A program made the position numbers and the translations under genes. From Bacillota bacterium (GTDB lineage: Bacteria; Bacillota; Clostridia; Ch29), in NCBI GenBank assembly GCA_013540605.1, contig JABVCK010000027.1:1-64000 (forward strand): 64,000 nucleotides of DNA, given 5' to 3'. A model generated the notes under the pieces. The model ran no database searches and was not told the DNA's origin. It saw only the letters and a program-made list of their open reading frames with translations. This document shows, piece after piece, positions 52,071-60,970 of the stretch (its first letter is position 1; every line of letters begins with the position of its first letter).

Positions 52071-52709
52071 CTATTGGCTAGGGCTGTTTCTATAAAACTT
52101 GCACTTCACCAGATAAACAAGATCGTAGTTTTCTATTTCTCTTAAGTTCCTATCAGGATCATTAAAAAATTCATCGGTAAGAAAACCCATAGAACTGCCC
52201 GCATTTTGATTTTTATAACAGATACCTGCCAATACAATTTCATAATCATCTATCGATATACTTTTTGAACTTCTGGTTCCCGATACACTTGAAAAAGAAG
52301 CATCCTCATCCGCTATATATTCTTCAGCAAATCTCCCCGTGGATGTTCCTCCGCCGCTTTCAACAGTTATCGTCCAATTACTCTTCATTCTATCGGCATC
52401 ATTCACCGTTATCACAAGCATGCCTTTCTCATTCATAGCCAACCCTGTTCCTAATTTGCTCCTAACTGAAGCTTTTTCGCCAAACTCGTACCTATCCACC
52501 CATATTTCAACCCATTTATAGTTTTCATCAACATTAAAATCAAAGACAAAGTATTTATTGTTTACTATGGATAAAAACATCTTTTCTCTGTCTGTGAGCT
52601 GCGCTTCATATATTGTGTTGGAGTTCTTGCCGACATTACTGCTGCAGGCTGCTAAAGATAGAGCAAGTACAGCAACCGTTAAAAAAGATAGCAACTTTTT
52701 CACCGTCAA
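52071..52709 (-). CDS. Lipoprotein of unknown function
   Basis: 212 residues from a TTG at 52709 that has AGGAGG eight bases upstream. The frame is open another 68 codons upstream, but that part has no signal peptide and the upstream ATG lies in an (ATCC)4 repeat. The start LTVKKLLSFLTVAVLALSLA leads to a lipobox (LAACSS). The mature part has two beta-rich blocks (YFVFDFNVDENYKWVEIWVD; SISIDDYEIVLAGICYKNQN) with a Gly/Ser/Thr loop between. The family is not recognised. Confidence 0.7.
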   Translation of the reverse strand: MTVKKLLSFLTVAVLALSLAACSSNVGKNSNTIYEAQLTDREKMFLSIVNNKYFVFDFNVDENYKWVEIWVDRYEFGEKASVRSKLGTGLAMNEKGMLVITVNDADRMKSNWTITVESGGGTSTGRFAEEYIADEDASFSSVSGTRSSKSISIDDYEIVLAGICYKNQNAGSSMGFLTDEFFNDPDRNLREIENYDLVYLVKCKFYRNSPSQ

Positions 52710-52956
52710 TGCCCCTTCCTCCTGTCCGGTTTTGAGGACCGCCCAAACAGAGGCTCGCACTTCAAGTAATAATCGGTTTATACTCTTTATCGCTCCCCTG
52801 ATGGGCAAACTTTTTCCCGCTATTAGATTTCTCGTTGCATTCCATTCTATCTTGAAATCTTTTTCTGCCCCTTTTTTCGAAAGGAGTATGCATCCATCCA
52901 TCCATCCATTCATATTTAATAAAAATCTCCCCCTGCTTCAACTATAATACTTAAAC

Positions 52957-53232
52957 CTAAAATATTATCATCAATAAAATTACAATCATGCTAATGCAGC
53001 CGGCAGATGAAATTAACTTCATACGCGGCTGCTTGGATTTAAAGTAATAAATCGCCGATCCAAAAAGGATTATAAATTGCAGCGCTTCAATAAAACTGAA
53101 CCTGCCAACAAATCCCACTGCCTTGCCAGGAGTAAGACTGGTATAAACATAAGCTAAGACTAAAGAGATGTAAAAAACACTCAATACCGTAACTACAACA
53201 TTTAGTAATCCCACTATAAAAGATCGCACCAT
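52957..53232 (-). CDS. Small membrane protein
   Basis: 91 residues from the ATG at 53232, five bases after GGGGGG. Three hydrophobic segments are visible (IVGLLNVVVTVLSVFYISLV; LQFIILFGSAIYYF; MIVILLMIIF). The family is not recognised. The gene is 31 bases or more from its neighbours and seems independent. Confidence 0.65.
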   Translation of the reverse strand: MVRSFIVGLLNVVVTVLSVFYISLVLAYVYTSLTPGKAVGFVGRFSFIEALQFIILFGSAIYYFKSKQPRMKLISSAGCISMIVILLMIIF

Positions 53233-53284
53233 ATCATCCCCCCTTATCCCCATTTTATCTTAAGATAATCTCATACCGTAGTAC

Positions 53285-53899
53285 TTACCACCGGTCGATA
53301 TGTAATTTCTCTTCCAGCTTTGCTTCTTTCTGAGGTAAGATCTTTGCATCTTTTGCTTTGTATCCAAAGGGTATGAAAGCTGCTACTTCCATCTCCTGTG
53401 GGATATTTAAAACGTCCTTTACCAATGCAGTATTCTGAGGTATGAATGTAACGCCGAACACATTGTCCTCCGCTAATGATAATAGTATGTTTTCTATACA
53501 GCACCATACCGAAGCTAAACAGTTCAAATCATACACCCGCTGACTCTCTTTTATCTGTGTCTTTGGCTTATAAACTACTATTAACAGTTCAGGGGCTTCC
53601 ATTATCATCCTTCGTTGTTTTGGTATCGCATCAAGGTACATTTCTTTTGACAGAGGATCATACATTTCAAATCTTTTCTTAAGGTCTTCATCTATTTTAT
53701 CTTTCATTTCTTCTGTTTTAGTGAGCTGTAGTCTAATATCCTTATCTTTCACCAAGATGAAATCCCACTGTTTTTGGTGGTTATAACTTGGTGCCTTCAG
53801 TCCCGCCTGTAAAGCCTTTTTGACAACGTCATACGGAACCCGATCAGCGAAAAAATCTCTTACTGTCCTTCTCAGATTTATAGCATCCGTTAACTCCAT
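53285..53899 (-). CDS. Nitroreductase-family flavoprotein
   Basis: 204 residues from the ATG at 53899. The FMN-binding start INLRRTVRDFFADRVPYDVV, KAPSYNHQKQWDFILVKD and the C-terminal VAAFIPFGYKAKDAKIL are typical. The central region is short (PELLIVVYKP; LASVWCCIENILLSLAEDN). These enzymes reduce nitro-aromatics, quinones or other acceptors with NAD(P)H. It is next to the defence island but not part of it by strand and spacing alone. Confidence 0.9.
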   Translation of the reverse strand: MELTDAINLRRTVRDFFADRVPYDVVKKALQAGLKAPSYNHQKQWDFILVKDKDIRLQLTKTEEMKDKIDEDLKKRFEMYDPLSKEMYLDAIPKQRRMIMEAPELLIVVYKPKTQIKESQRVYDLNCLASVWCCIENILLSLAEDNVFGVTFIPQNTALVKDVLNIPQEMEVAAFIPFGYKAKDAKILPQKEAKLEEKLHIDRW

Positions 53900-53960
53900 A
53901 TCTTTCACTCCTTCAAGTTATTAACAGTTTCATTGATTATTGACACCAGGGTATTACCAC

Positions 53961-54146
53961 TTAGCACAAAATTCGTTGTTGAACCCACTTATGCTCTTCC
54001 TCCAATTCTGTGTCTTTATATTCTCCAATCATATCCCCTGGGAATGAATATCTACCTGAACAATATATATTCTTACTCGGTTCCTTACACAAATGACCAT
54101 TCCAGCCACTGTCATGCCAGGCTAATCTGGCAGAAAGATGTTGCAT
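53961..54146 (-). CDS. Orphan 61-residue N-terminal fragment
   Basis: Reads MQHLSARLAWHDSGWNGHLC, then KEPSKNIYCSGRYSFPGDMI and a short tail ending at 53961. The block ARLAWHD-GWNG-C-P-N-YC-G-YSFPGDMI looks like the conserved start of much longer defence-island proteins that I cannot name with certainty. Two Cys and one His suggest a metal site. Here it stops after about 60 residues, probably by truncation. It is the last frame of the BREX run. Confidence 0.45.
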   Translation of the reverse strand: MQHLSARLAWHDSGWNGHLCKEPSKNIYCSGRYSFPGDMIGEYKDTELEEEHKWVQQRILC

Positions 54147-54225
54147 AATTTGTCTCCCCCCTTACCGTAATTATAATAAGAGCTATAAATGCAATACTAA
54201 ATTCTGATTACAGAAAAAGGCTGTA

Positions 54226-54933
54226 TTACAGCCCAATAACAACTTCTCCGCCCATTTTATTGAGTTTAAACTTATTAACCTTATGAAAATCGTCTAACCC
54301 TATATCTAACTTAAAAGGGAACATTTCATCCAGCTTATTAACTTCGACAAATTGTAGGTGAGGCTTTCCAGATGCAATAATGTATGCTTCTAACATAAGC
54401 AGTTTTACTTCAATATTCCTAATCTCCAGTGGCTCTATCCGTCTATATTCACCAGGCTTTTCTCCGCCCTCAATAACTCCCCAATCTATAAGCGAGCGAA
54501 CCATCTTGTCAATGGCATACTGAAGAGTAGACCTTTCACCCCACAGCTCATAAATTCTTCTTCTTACCATACTTAAAGAAAATTCATCCTGCAGGTTAAG
54601 CAATTTGCCAGCAGCAGCCGTAAGATTGGCAAAAATAGGATATGCCAGTAGCAACATAGACCAATGAATAGCAATCCTTTCGTTTGTGTCAGCAGTTTTT
54701 AAAAATTCGAGAGCTTTATCTCTAATTGCTGTATGATTCGGATCCACATTTACCCAGGTTCTAACCAATATATTTATAGTCTTCCTCCTATTGTCGCCAC
54801 CCACATCGTCCTTTAAATAATAATCCAAGGCCAGCTTTACGTTCTTAAAGTCTTTTTCCTGACTATAAATTTCGGCTGTCTTATTAAGCCAATTCAATTT
54901 TACAACTCTATCAAAACCAATCCTGTCAAGCAT
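54226..54933 (-). CDS. BREX-associated winged-helix protein (BrxA position)
   Basis: 235 residues; the ATG at 54933 starts one base after the pglZ stop with GAAAGG upstream. Helical throughout, with a winged-helix-like segment ERSTLQYAIDKMVRSLIDWG then VIEGGEKPGEYRRIE. In BREX type 3 loci the gene after pglZ is brxA, a small DNA-binding winged-helix protein, so this is the best fit by position and fold. Direct similarity to BrxA (DUF1819) could not be judged by eye. Confidence 0.6.
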   Translation of the reverse strand: MLDRIGFDRVVKLNWLNKTAEIYSQEKDFKNVKLALDYYLKDDVGGDNRRKTINILVRTWVNVDPNHTAIRDKALEFLKTADTNERIAIHWSMLLLAYPIFANLTAAAGKLLNLQDEFSLSMVRRRIYELWGERSTLQYAIDKMVRSLIDWGVIEGGEKPGEYRRIEPLEIRNIEVKLLMLEAYIIASGKPHLQFVEVNKLDEMFPFKLDIGLDDFHKVNKFKLNKMGGEVVIGL

Positions 54934-54934
54934 T

Positions 54935-56866
54935 TTATTTTTCCTTTCTCATGTGTATAAATGGTACAATTACTTCTTCTATAGCTAATCCACCGTGAGT
55001 AACTATCTTCTTTCCTTCTTTCACAAACGCCAGGTTTTCTTCCGACAATATATAATTATACTTTTTAGGCAGCCCTGCTGCTTCCCATTTAAAGGCTTTA
55101 TATTTCGATATAATTGTATCACAATTCATTTCACTATTATAGAAGCGTACTCTCTCTCCTGGGCTTTCAACGGCTAATCCTTCTTGAAGAGTACCCTGCC
55201 CTACGGCACCAATATTACCGTGATCAGAAGTTATAAAAACTTCAAAACCTTTTGAAAACAGACTCTCAATGAATCTTCGCAAGTTGCCTTTGTTAGCCCA
55301 CAATCGTATATCCTGGTGCATTCCTTCAATTGAAAGCTGCTGACCGTGCATAATATCATCAACCATATTTACTACCATTCCCAATACCCGCAGCTTATTA
55401 TCGTTTAAAATATCTTCCAACCCATCTTCGGAAAACTCTTTAATATTACGCTTAAAAGCAATGCTATTATCATTATAGCCAATATTCCGCCAGAATTTCT
55501 TCCATTGCTTTTCATCATAATTCGTAGATAATACCGTATCAGAAAAGTTTGCAGGTATCTCCCCTGAAAATATAGCCTGCCTGGATACTGATGTCATGGT
55601 TGGAATCCACGCAAAGCATAAATTCTCTTCAAATATATATTTATTGCCTTCATTAAGAGCTTCCTTTATGACATACCAGTCATCCAGTGACATTCCATCA
55701 ATAACAATCATAGCAACATTTTTATTTTCCTGTTTGGGGAAAAGGTGATTAATGTGCCAGGGTATTTTATGGACCATAACTGGAGCTTTTGCATAGGACA
55801 ATGATGCCAGCATACTATAGTTTTCAGAGAGCCACTCCTTAAAGGTTTCTTTTAATAGTTTACCAATTTCTCTGAATTTCTTATTATCCAGGGAGTAGTT
55901 ATTACCCTGGTCATGCTTAATCACCAGGACTTCTGCCCACAATGCTGCAATGCTGAACCAATCCTTATAAGACTTTACATTTTCGATAGCCCTCAAAATT
56001 TTTGCAATACAATTTTCGTACCTGCGTTCTGTACTACCTGCTATGTCATACACAACACCCGATTGCATCCAGGATGGGTATTCCCGTAGCTTAAGCTGCT
56101 TTACAGGTGTTAAGAAATTCTCCTGGAACAGGTTATCTATATAAGCTCTGATTTCATAATTTCCAAAGTCAATGACAGTTTCTACATCTTCTCCATTTGT
56201 TCTTCTGATATATAACTCCCATTGTTCCTGGATAAAATGAAGGAAGGTTCCCTTTCCATCTACTATAGTCTTAACTGGATATTGCTTGAGCTGGCCATTG
56301 CTGCTTATAGCTTCTGCTGCGTATTCAGCGATCAACCTTGGCAGCTCTTCTCCTCTATAGTATAGTGGGATGAAAGTCTTCACCAACTGTTGAAAGTCGC
56401 CAATAATCTCTGGTATTACACCATATACATTTTTTAATATGAAATCCTTTGTCCCTTTATCTCCCAGTTTAGGTCCATTATAATGGGAGTAAACCTTAAA
56501 CAGTTTATCAAATACCTCATTGTAAAGCTCCTTTATCACGGTATAGCTTAATTTAGGAAAAATTTCCCGCAACGTCAGCTCTACAAAGAAACATTTGGAT
56601 CTTATATCATAAGGGATTATCCGCTCTTCCGTATACCTAATCAGAACCTTACTATCGAGTACCTTCCCTCGGTCCAGAATACTGCGGATATTCTCCTCGT
56701 AGTAATATCGAAAAACTTCAGGGTCTTCATAATTGACAATAGAAAACCCAGCCTGGTTTATATATTCTACAATACCCTCTGCTCCAAGAAGGTTGTCAGG
56801 ATCAAAAACCAATATAAATTCATTTTCCTTAAGGTATAGCTTTTCTATTATAATTTCGTTTATCAT
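54935..56866 (-). CDS. pglZ: BREX PglZ-domain protein
   Basis: 643 residues from the ATG at 56866 (GGAG seven bases upstream). The C-terminal PglZ domain is alkaline-phosphatase-like, with the metal residues in NVAMIVIDGMSLDDWYVI, the TMTSVSRQAIFSGEIP segment, and FITSDHGNIGAVGQG; a closing His is in THGGLAIEE. PglZ is a core, essential BREX protein. It follows the helicase by four bases and precedes the BrxA-position gene by one base. The N-terminal half is helical without recognised domain. Confidence 0.9.
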   Translation of the reverse strand: MINEIIIEKLYLKENEFILVFDPDNLLGAEGIVEYINQAGFSIVNYEDPEVFRYYYEENIRSILDRGKVLDSKVLIRYTEERIIPYDIRSKCFFVELTLREIFPKLSYTVIKELYNEVFDKLFKVYSHYNGPKLGDKGTKDFILKNVYGVIPEIIGDFQQLVKTFIPLYYRGEELPRLIAEYAAEAISSNGQLKQYPVKTIVDGKGTFLHFIQEQWELYIRRTNGEDVETVIDFGNYEIRAYIDNLFQENFLTPVKQLKLREYPSWMQSGVVYDIAGSTERRYENCIAKILRAIENVKSYKDWFSIAALWAEVLVIKHDQGNNYSLDNKKFREIGKLLKETFKEWLSENYSMLASLSYAKAPVMVHKIPWHINHLFPKQENKNVAMIVIDGMSLDDWYVIKEALNEGNKYIFEENLCFAWIPTMTSVSRQAIFSGEIPANFSDTVLSTNYDEKQWKKFWRNIGYNDNSIAFKRNIKEFSEDGLEDILNDNKLRVLGMVVNMVDDIMHGQQLSIEGMHQDIRLWANKGNLRRFIESLFSKGFEVFITSDHGNIGAVGQGTLQEGLAVESPGERVRFYNSEMNCDTIISKYKAFKWEAAGLPKKYNYILSEENLAFVKEGKKIVTHGGLAIEEVIVPFIHMRKEK

Positions 56867-56870
56867 GCTA

Positions 56871-59543
56871 TCACTCCATGTAAACAATGCACAGAGGTTT
56901 GAGTACAGGAATAATCACCTTTTCCTTTTCAATCTTAAGCCTCCATGTTTCTTCTTCTTTTCCTATGGATTTTGTCCTATAACTCCTTACACTTTCAAGA
57001 CCTATCCTCTGTGCTGCTTCTTTTCGCAGCTTAAAAGCATACTCGTACTTTGCCTGCTCTTTGGATAGTTTGTTTAAATAATTTTCCTTCATGGTCTCAA
57101 ATAGATTATAAGCATAATCCTTCGCTTTCTCATAAACAAAAGCATAGGTACTGTCTTCAAATTCCTTGTATCCCCTGAATGCAGGGCTTATACCCTCCTT
57201 AAGAAAAGTTTCCCAAAGTATTTTTGAAGAAGCTGCCCTCATAATCCCACTTTCGTTTATAAACAAAGGGAATATCTGTTTATTGGTATCACTGTCGTTG
57301 ATACTTACCTCCCAAAGGGACCAGTATCCTTTCTCATTAGATACCTCTGCAAGCTCCAAAGCTGGTACTTTATGACCTTTTACCCATACAGGTATGTTTT
57401 TCAGCATACTCTTTACTTGTTGGTTGTTCAAATCAATCATAGCAAGCTCAATCATGTTCACTTCTTTGCCCTGGGATAACTGGAAGCTACTGTACATCTG
57501 CTTCAGCCAGCTCTCTATTGGAAGATTGTTGATTCCTGCTACAAGGCTCTTATCGATCACCTTTTCATCCCGCAACAAGCCTTTAATTTCATTGATTTTC
57601 TCTGTCTTATCCCAAACTTCTTTTTCCAGCTTTTCAATATAATAGTCTGCGTTTTTAGGATCGGTAATGCCTCTTATAAAGATGTCAGTAAAGTCAAACT
57701 CTGCGTCGGCACGGTCAAGGACATCTTCCATCTTGTCTACCCCAAACTGCTCAAAAATGGTGGCCAGTTTTTCCTCTAAAACTTCTTTGATTCTGAACTC
57801 TACTGTTTCTGACAGCATGAAATTAAACACATAGACATCCCTTTTTTGTCCAATTCTATCCACCCTACCGATACGCTGCTCAATTTTCATAGGATTCCAG
57901 GGCAAGTCATAGTTAATGACTATGTTTGAAAACTGAAGGTTTAAGCCTTCTCCACCTGCATCGGTAGAAATAAGTATATCGGCAGTTTCCTTGAAATCCT
58001 TCAAAGTTATATTTCTTTCTTCAATGTCCATTGAGCCGTTTAGAGTTGTAATCTTAAACCCTTTGCTTTCAAGGTACTCCTTCAAAAACTGCTGTGTCGC
58101 TACAAATTCGGTGAAGACAATCACCTTAAAGTCTTCGTACTCCATCTGTATCTTATATATAAACTCCAACAGCTTTTCGGCTTTAGTGTCAACATACTGA
58201 TGCTCTGCCTGATTAGCCACAACCAGCATATCTTTTATCTCTTCGATCTCTTTCTTTATATTGAAGGATTGAACCGCAATCAGTTCCTCAACGGTTTCTT
58301 CAGCATCTGCTTCCAATAAATCAGCTTCGCTTAAGCTAACAAGCCTCGTTGCACTGTTTTGGAGTATTTCAAGCCTTCTCTCCAGGTTTTCTCTTATAGC
58401 TCTGGTGCTGCTTGTAACAAGTCTTTGCATCAGCACCATAAGAAATCCGATATAATTCTTCTTCTCTTTTCTTGCCTTGTTATAGCCTTCTGTGACATAC
58501 TTTGTAACCATCTCATATAATTGCTTTTGAAGGCTGTGTCTCTGCTCCCACTCTATATTTACAGCTTTGGTGATCCTATTTTTAAACAGTCTGTTTCCTT
58601 CACCATCTACTGCTTCCCTCTTTTCAGTTCTTATAACATAAGGGCCGACCTGCTCCTTAACAATAGCATTGCTGTCGGGGAAGGCCTCCCGATCCAAAAG
58701 CCGTATTAATCTTAAGAAAGGTTCAGTTTTTCCCTGGTGAGGTGTGGCCGTGAGCAGCAGCAGGTACGGACTGACATCTGCCAGGCTGCTGCCCAGCTTA
58801 TACCTTGCCACATCAGATGTGGAGCCTGCAATCCTGTGTGCTTCATCTATTATGATAATATCCCAGCCCGCAAAGATAAGGCTTCCGAGCCTCTCTTTAT
58901 TGTATTCGTCAATTTTCTCTTTGCTCCAGCCGTTGCGGCGTTCCAATGGTTTGACCGAGTCAAGAGAGCATATAACCTGTGAAAAGTTGGACCATATATT
59001 TCCTTCATCATATATTCTCTTAATGGAGTCAAAGTCTTCAGGCAATACAATATTGAAGTTCTCATTAAACTTCATCTTCATTTCATTATGCCACTGGGTC
59101 ATAAGCCCTTTAGGGCAGACAATAAGGATTCTATTTATTAGTCCTCTTGTCTTAAGCTCTTTTATAATCAATCCTGCCTCTATTGTTTTTCCAAGTCCGA
59201 CCTCATCAGCGATAATGTATCTTATCTTATTGCTGGATAATGCTCGATTAAGTGCATAGATTTGGTGCGGTAACGGGATAATGCTGTCCCCTATAGAAGA
59301 CAAAATGCCGTTTGCAAGCTCATTTTTTATTCGGGCAGAAGTTACAATGTATTTGAAAGAATGGATGCTGAAATCATCTCCAGCATCCACATTGCAAATC
59401 TTATCCTCTGACAAAAAGTATGATCTTTTTTCAACAGGATCAAATACATTGTAAGACTTGTATTCCCACAAATCATTGATTTCAATAACTTTAACCGTCT
59501 TCTTGTTTTCTTTATCTAAAACCCAGTCACCAATTCTGAACAT
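56871..59543 (-). CDS. SNF2-family helicase of the BREX locus (BrxH-type)
   Basis: 890 residues. It begins with a small beta domain (FRIGDWVLDKENKKTVKVIE), then the SNF2 ATPase: Walker A IADEVGLGKTIEAGLII, DEAH box IIIDEAHRIAG, LLLTATPHQGKTEP, and the second lobe with STDAGGEGLNLQFSNIVINY and QRIGRVDRIGQKRDVYVF. In BREX type 3 this is BrxHII. The gene is preceded by a 175-bp region of A-rich repeats and followed closely by pglZ. Confidence 0.9.
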   Translation of the reverse strand: MFRIGDWVLDKENKKTVKVIEINDLWEYKSYNVFDPVEKRSYFLSEDKICNVDAGDDFSIHSFKYIVTSARIKNELANGILSSIGDSIIPLPHQIYALNRALSSNKIRYIIADEVGLGKTIEAGLIIKELKTRGLINRILIVCPKGLMTQWHNEMKMKFNENFNIVLPEDFDSIKRIYDEGNIWSNFSQVICSLDSVKPLERRNGWSKEKIDEYNKERLGSLIFAGWDIIIIDEAHRIAGSTSDVARYKLGSSLADVSPYLLLLTATPHQGKTEPFLRLIRLLDREAFPDSNAIVKEQVGPYVIRTEKREAVDGEGNRLFKNRITKAVNIEWEQRHSLQKQLYEMVTKYVTEGYNKARKEKKNYIGFLMVLMQRLVTSSTRAIRENLERRLEILQNSATRLVSLSEADLLEADAEETVEELIAVQSFNIKKEIEEIKDMLVVANQAEHQYVDTKAEKLLEFIYKIQMEYEDFKVIVFTEFVATQQFLKEYLESKGFKITTLNGSMDIEERNITLKDFKETADILISTDAGGEGLNLQFSNIVINYDLPWNPMKIEQRIGRVDRIGQKRDVYVFNFMLSETVEFRIKEVLEEKLATIFEQFGVDKMEDVLDRADAEFDFTDIFIRGITDPKNADYYIEKLEKEVWDKTEKINEIKGLLRDEKVIDKSLVAGINNLPIESWLKQMYSSFQLSQGKEVNMIELAMIDLNNQQVKSMLKNIPVWVKGHKVPALELAEVSNEKGYWSLWEVSINDSDTNKQIFPLFINESGIMRAASSKILWETFLKEGISPAFRGYKEFEDSTYAFVYEKAKDYAYNLFETMKENYLNKLSKEQAKYEYAFKLRKEAAQRIGLESVRSYRTKSIGKEEETWRLKIEKEKVIIPVLKPLCIVYME

Positions 59544-59566
59544 TTTTAATCCCCTATTCGTAAAAT

Positions 59567-59719
59567 CCTTTTCTTAAATTCACATTTCTTTTCTAATTCT
59601 CTTTAAAAATCATAATTTAAGAAAAGAAAATTTAACTGAAAATGCTTATAATTTAGCGTTTTAGGCAAACTTTATTTCCTAAACATCAAATTTTCTTTTC
59701 TAAAAGGCAATTTTCTTTT
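59567..59719. repeat. Iterated AGAAAAGAAAAT motif before the helicase gene
   Basis: TTTTCTTTTCTAAA-type units lie at about 59587-59598, 59691-59705 and 59707-59722, a looser one at 59568-59580, and an inverted copy (TTAAGAAAAGAAAATT) at 59616-59632. This is the only sizeable gap inside the BREX gene run. The units may be regulator binding sites or a simple A-rich spacer. Confidence 0.5.
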
Positions 59720-60954
59720 CTAAATTAAAACCCATTTAGATTTAGAAAAAGTTCCTATATTCTTTATTGCGTTATCTTTGTTTGCCATTTCTGAAATAAT
59801 ATTGCTAATTTTCTTTTTCTTTTGTTTTTCGTCTAATATATCAGGTAATTTATCAATGAGCAATTCATCAATGTCCTTCCTGCTTGCCGAACCATATTCT
59901 TTTATAAAGTCAATAATCAACTTTTTATAATAATTCTTATCAAACGCTCTATTCTTTATATATTTAGCCTTTTCCCCTGTTGCTGCTGCCACCTGGGATA
60001 CGACATAAATATTTGGGTATCTGCCCTCGACTAAATTTTGTTTCTTCAGGAATTTATACTCGTCTTTTGTTAATGGTGCTTTCTTCTGAACCTTATCCAG
60101 ATACATAACCGTTTTAAGGTCTAAATTCGTATTTCTAATTAATAGCTTTGTATAATTCTCATCAATTATTTCCCCTAAAATTCTTACCTTCACCTTATCG
60201 GGTTGGCTCAAGTCATAGTCTGGCAAAGGGAAATACCTCTGCATTTGCAACAAAAACATTTTCTTTATTCCGCTGCCAATAGTATCAATCATATTCAAGC
60301 TGTCCGAGTAATCTTGCCATTAATAGTCAATTTTGCCTTATCAAGAAAGATAGTATCGTCCCATTTGTCCACTTCATCAGCCAGTTTCGGGTTTTTCTTT
60401 TTATATTCAATTCGGGCTTTCTTGATCGCAGCTTTATCCAAATCTTCTAAAGTTGCACCATAGCAAATTTTTGCGGACCAATCGTCTTTTTTTATCTGAC
60501 TACGAATCTGGTCTATTTCCTGGATATTAAGAGGTCCTAAAGAACTTGCATTCCTTCCATAATAATGTCCATCCCATGAAACAGGAATGCCTTGTGGTGC
60601 AGCAGGAATTTGAAACATCAGTACTCTTCCCTCACTCAAATTCAACTCATAAATTTCTAAAAATGTTATATTATCGGTAGTATGTTGTGATATTTCATAT
60701 TTCAGATTGTCTAAACTGGCTCTGTCCATTCTGTAATTTGTTCCCACAATCTCCCTGCTGTCATCCTTTACTCCAAATATTAACCATGCAAACCTTTTAT
60801 CCTTTAAATTTGCTTCATTGCTCAAAGCAGAAAAATACTTGCCAAGTTTGTTAAAATCATATTGATTTCTGGCTTCCTTAAACTCAAGCCATTCGGTTTC
60901 CGCTGGCATTTTTCTAAATTTGTCAAGCAACTGCTTTAGTTCTTGATCAGTCAC
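59720..60954 (-). pseudogene. Schlafen/AlbA_2 gene with internal deletion
   Basis: The first frame (60954-60295, 219 residues) has the AlbA_2/Schlafen fold: ETEWLEFKEARNQYDFNKLG, FAWLIFGVKDDSREIVGTNY, SWDGHYYGRNASSLGPL, and ends at KLTINGKITRTA, where intact relatives go on. The second (60298-59720) starts NMIDTIGSGIKKMFLLQMQR, the RecG-like ATPase C-terminal motif, followed by a helix-turn-helix end. The usual 100-150 residues between (the HATPase-like core) are missing and the frame shifts. Both fragments may still be made, but the original protein is gone. Confidence 0.75.
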
Positions 60955-60970
60955 TTATCCCACTCCTTTA

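Noticed and set aside
52710-52913. 68-codon N-terminal extension of the lipoprotein
   Set aside because: It would bury the signal peptide, and its start is in an ATCC repeat; the TTG with AGGAGG fits better.
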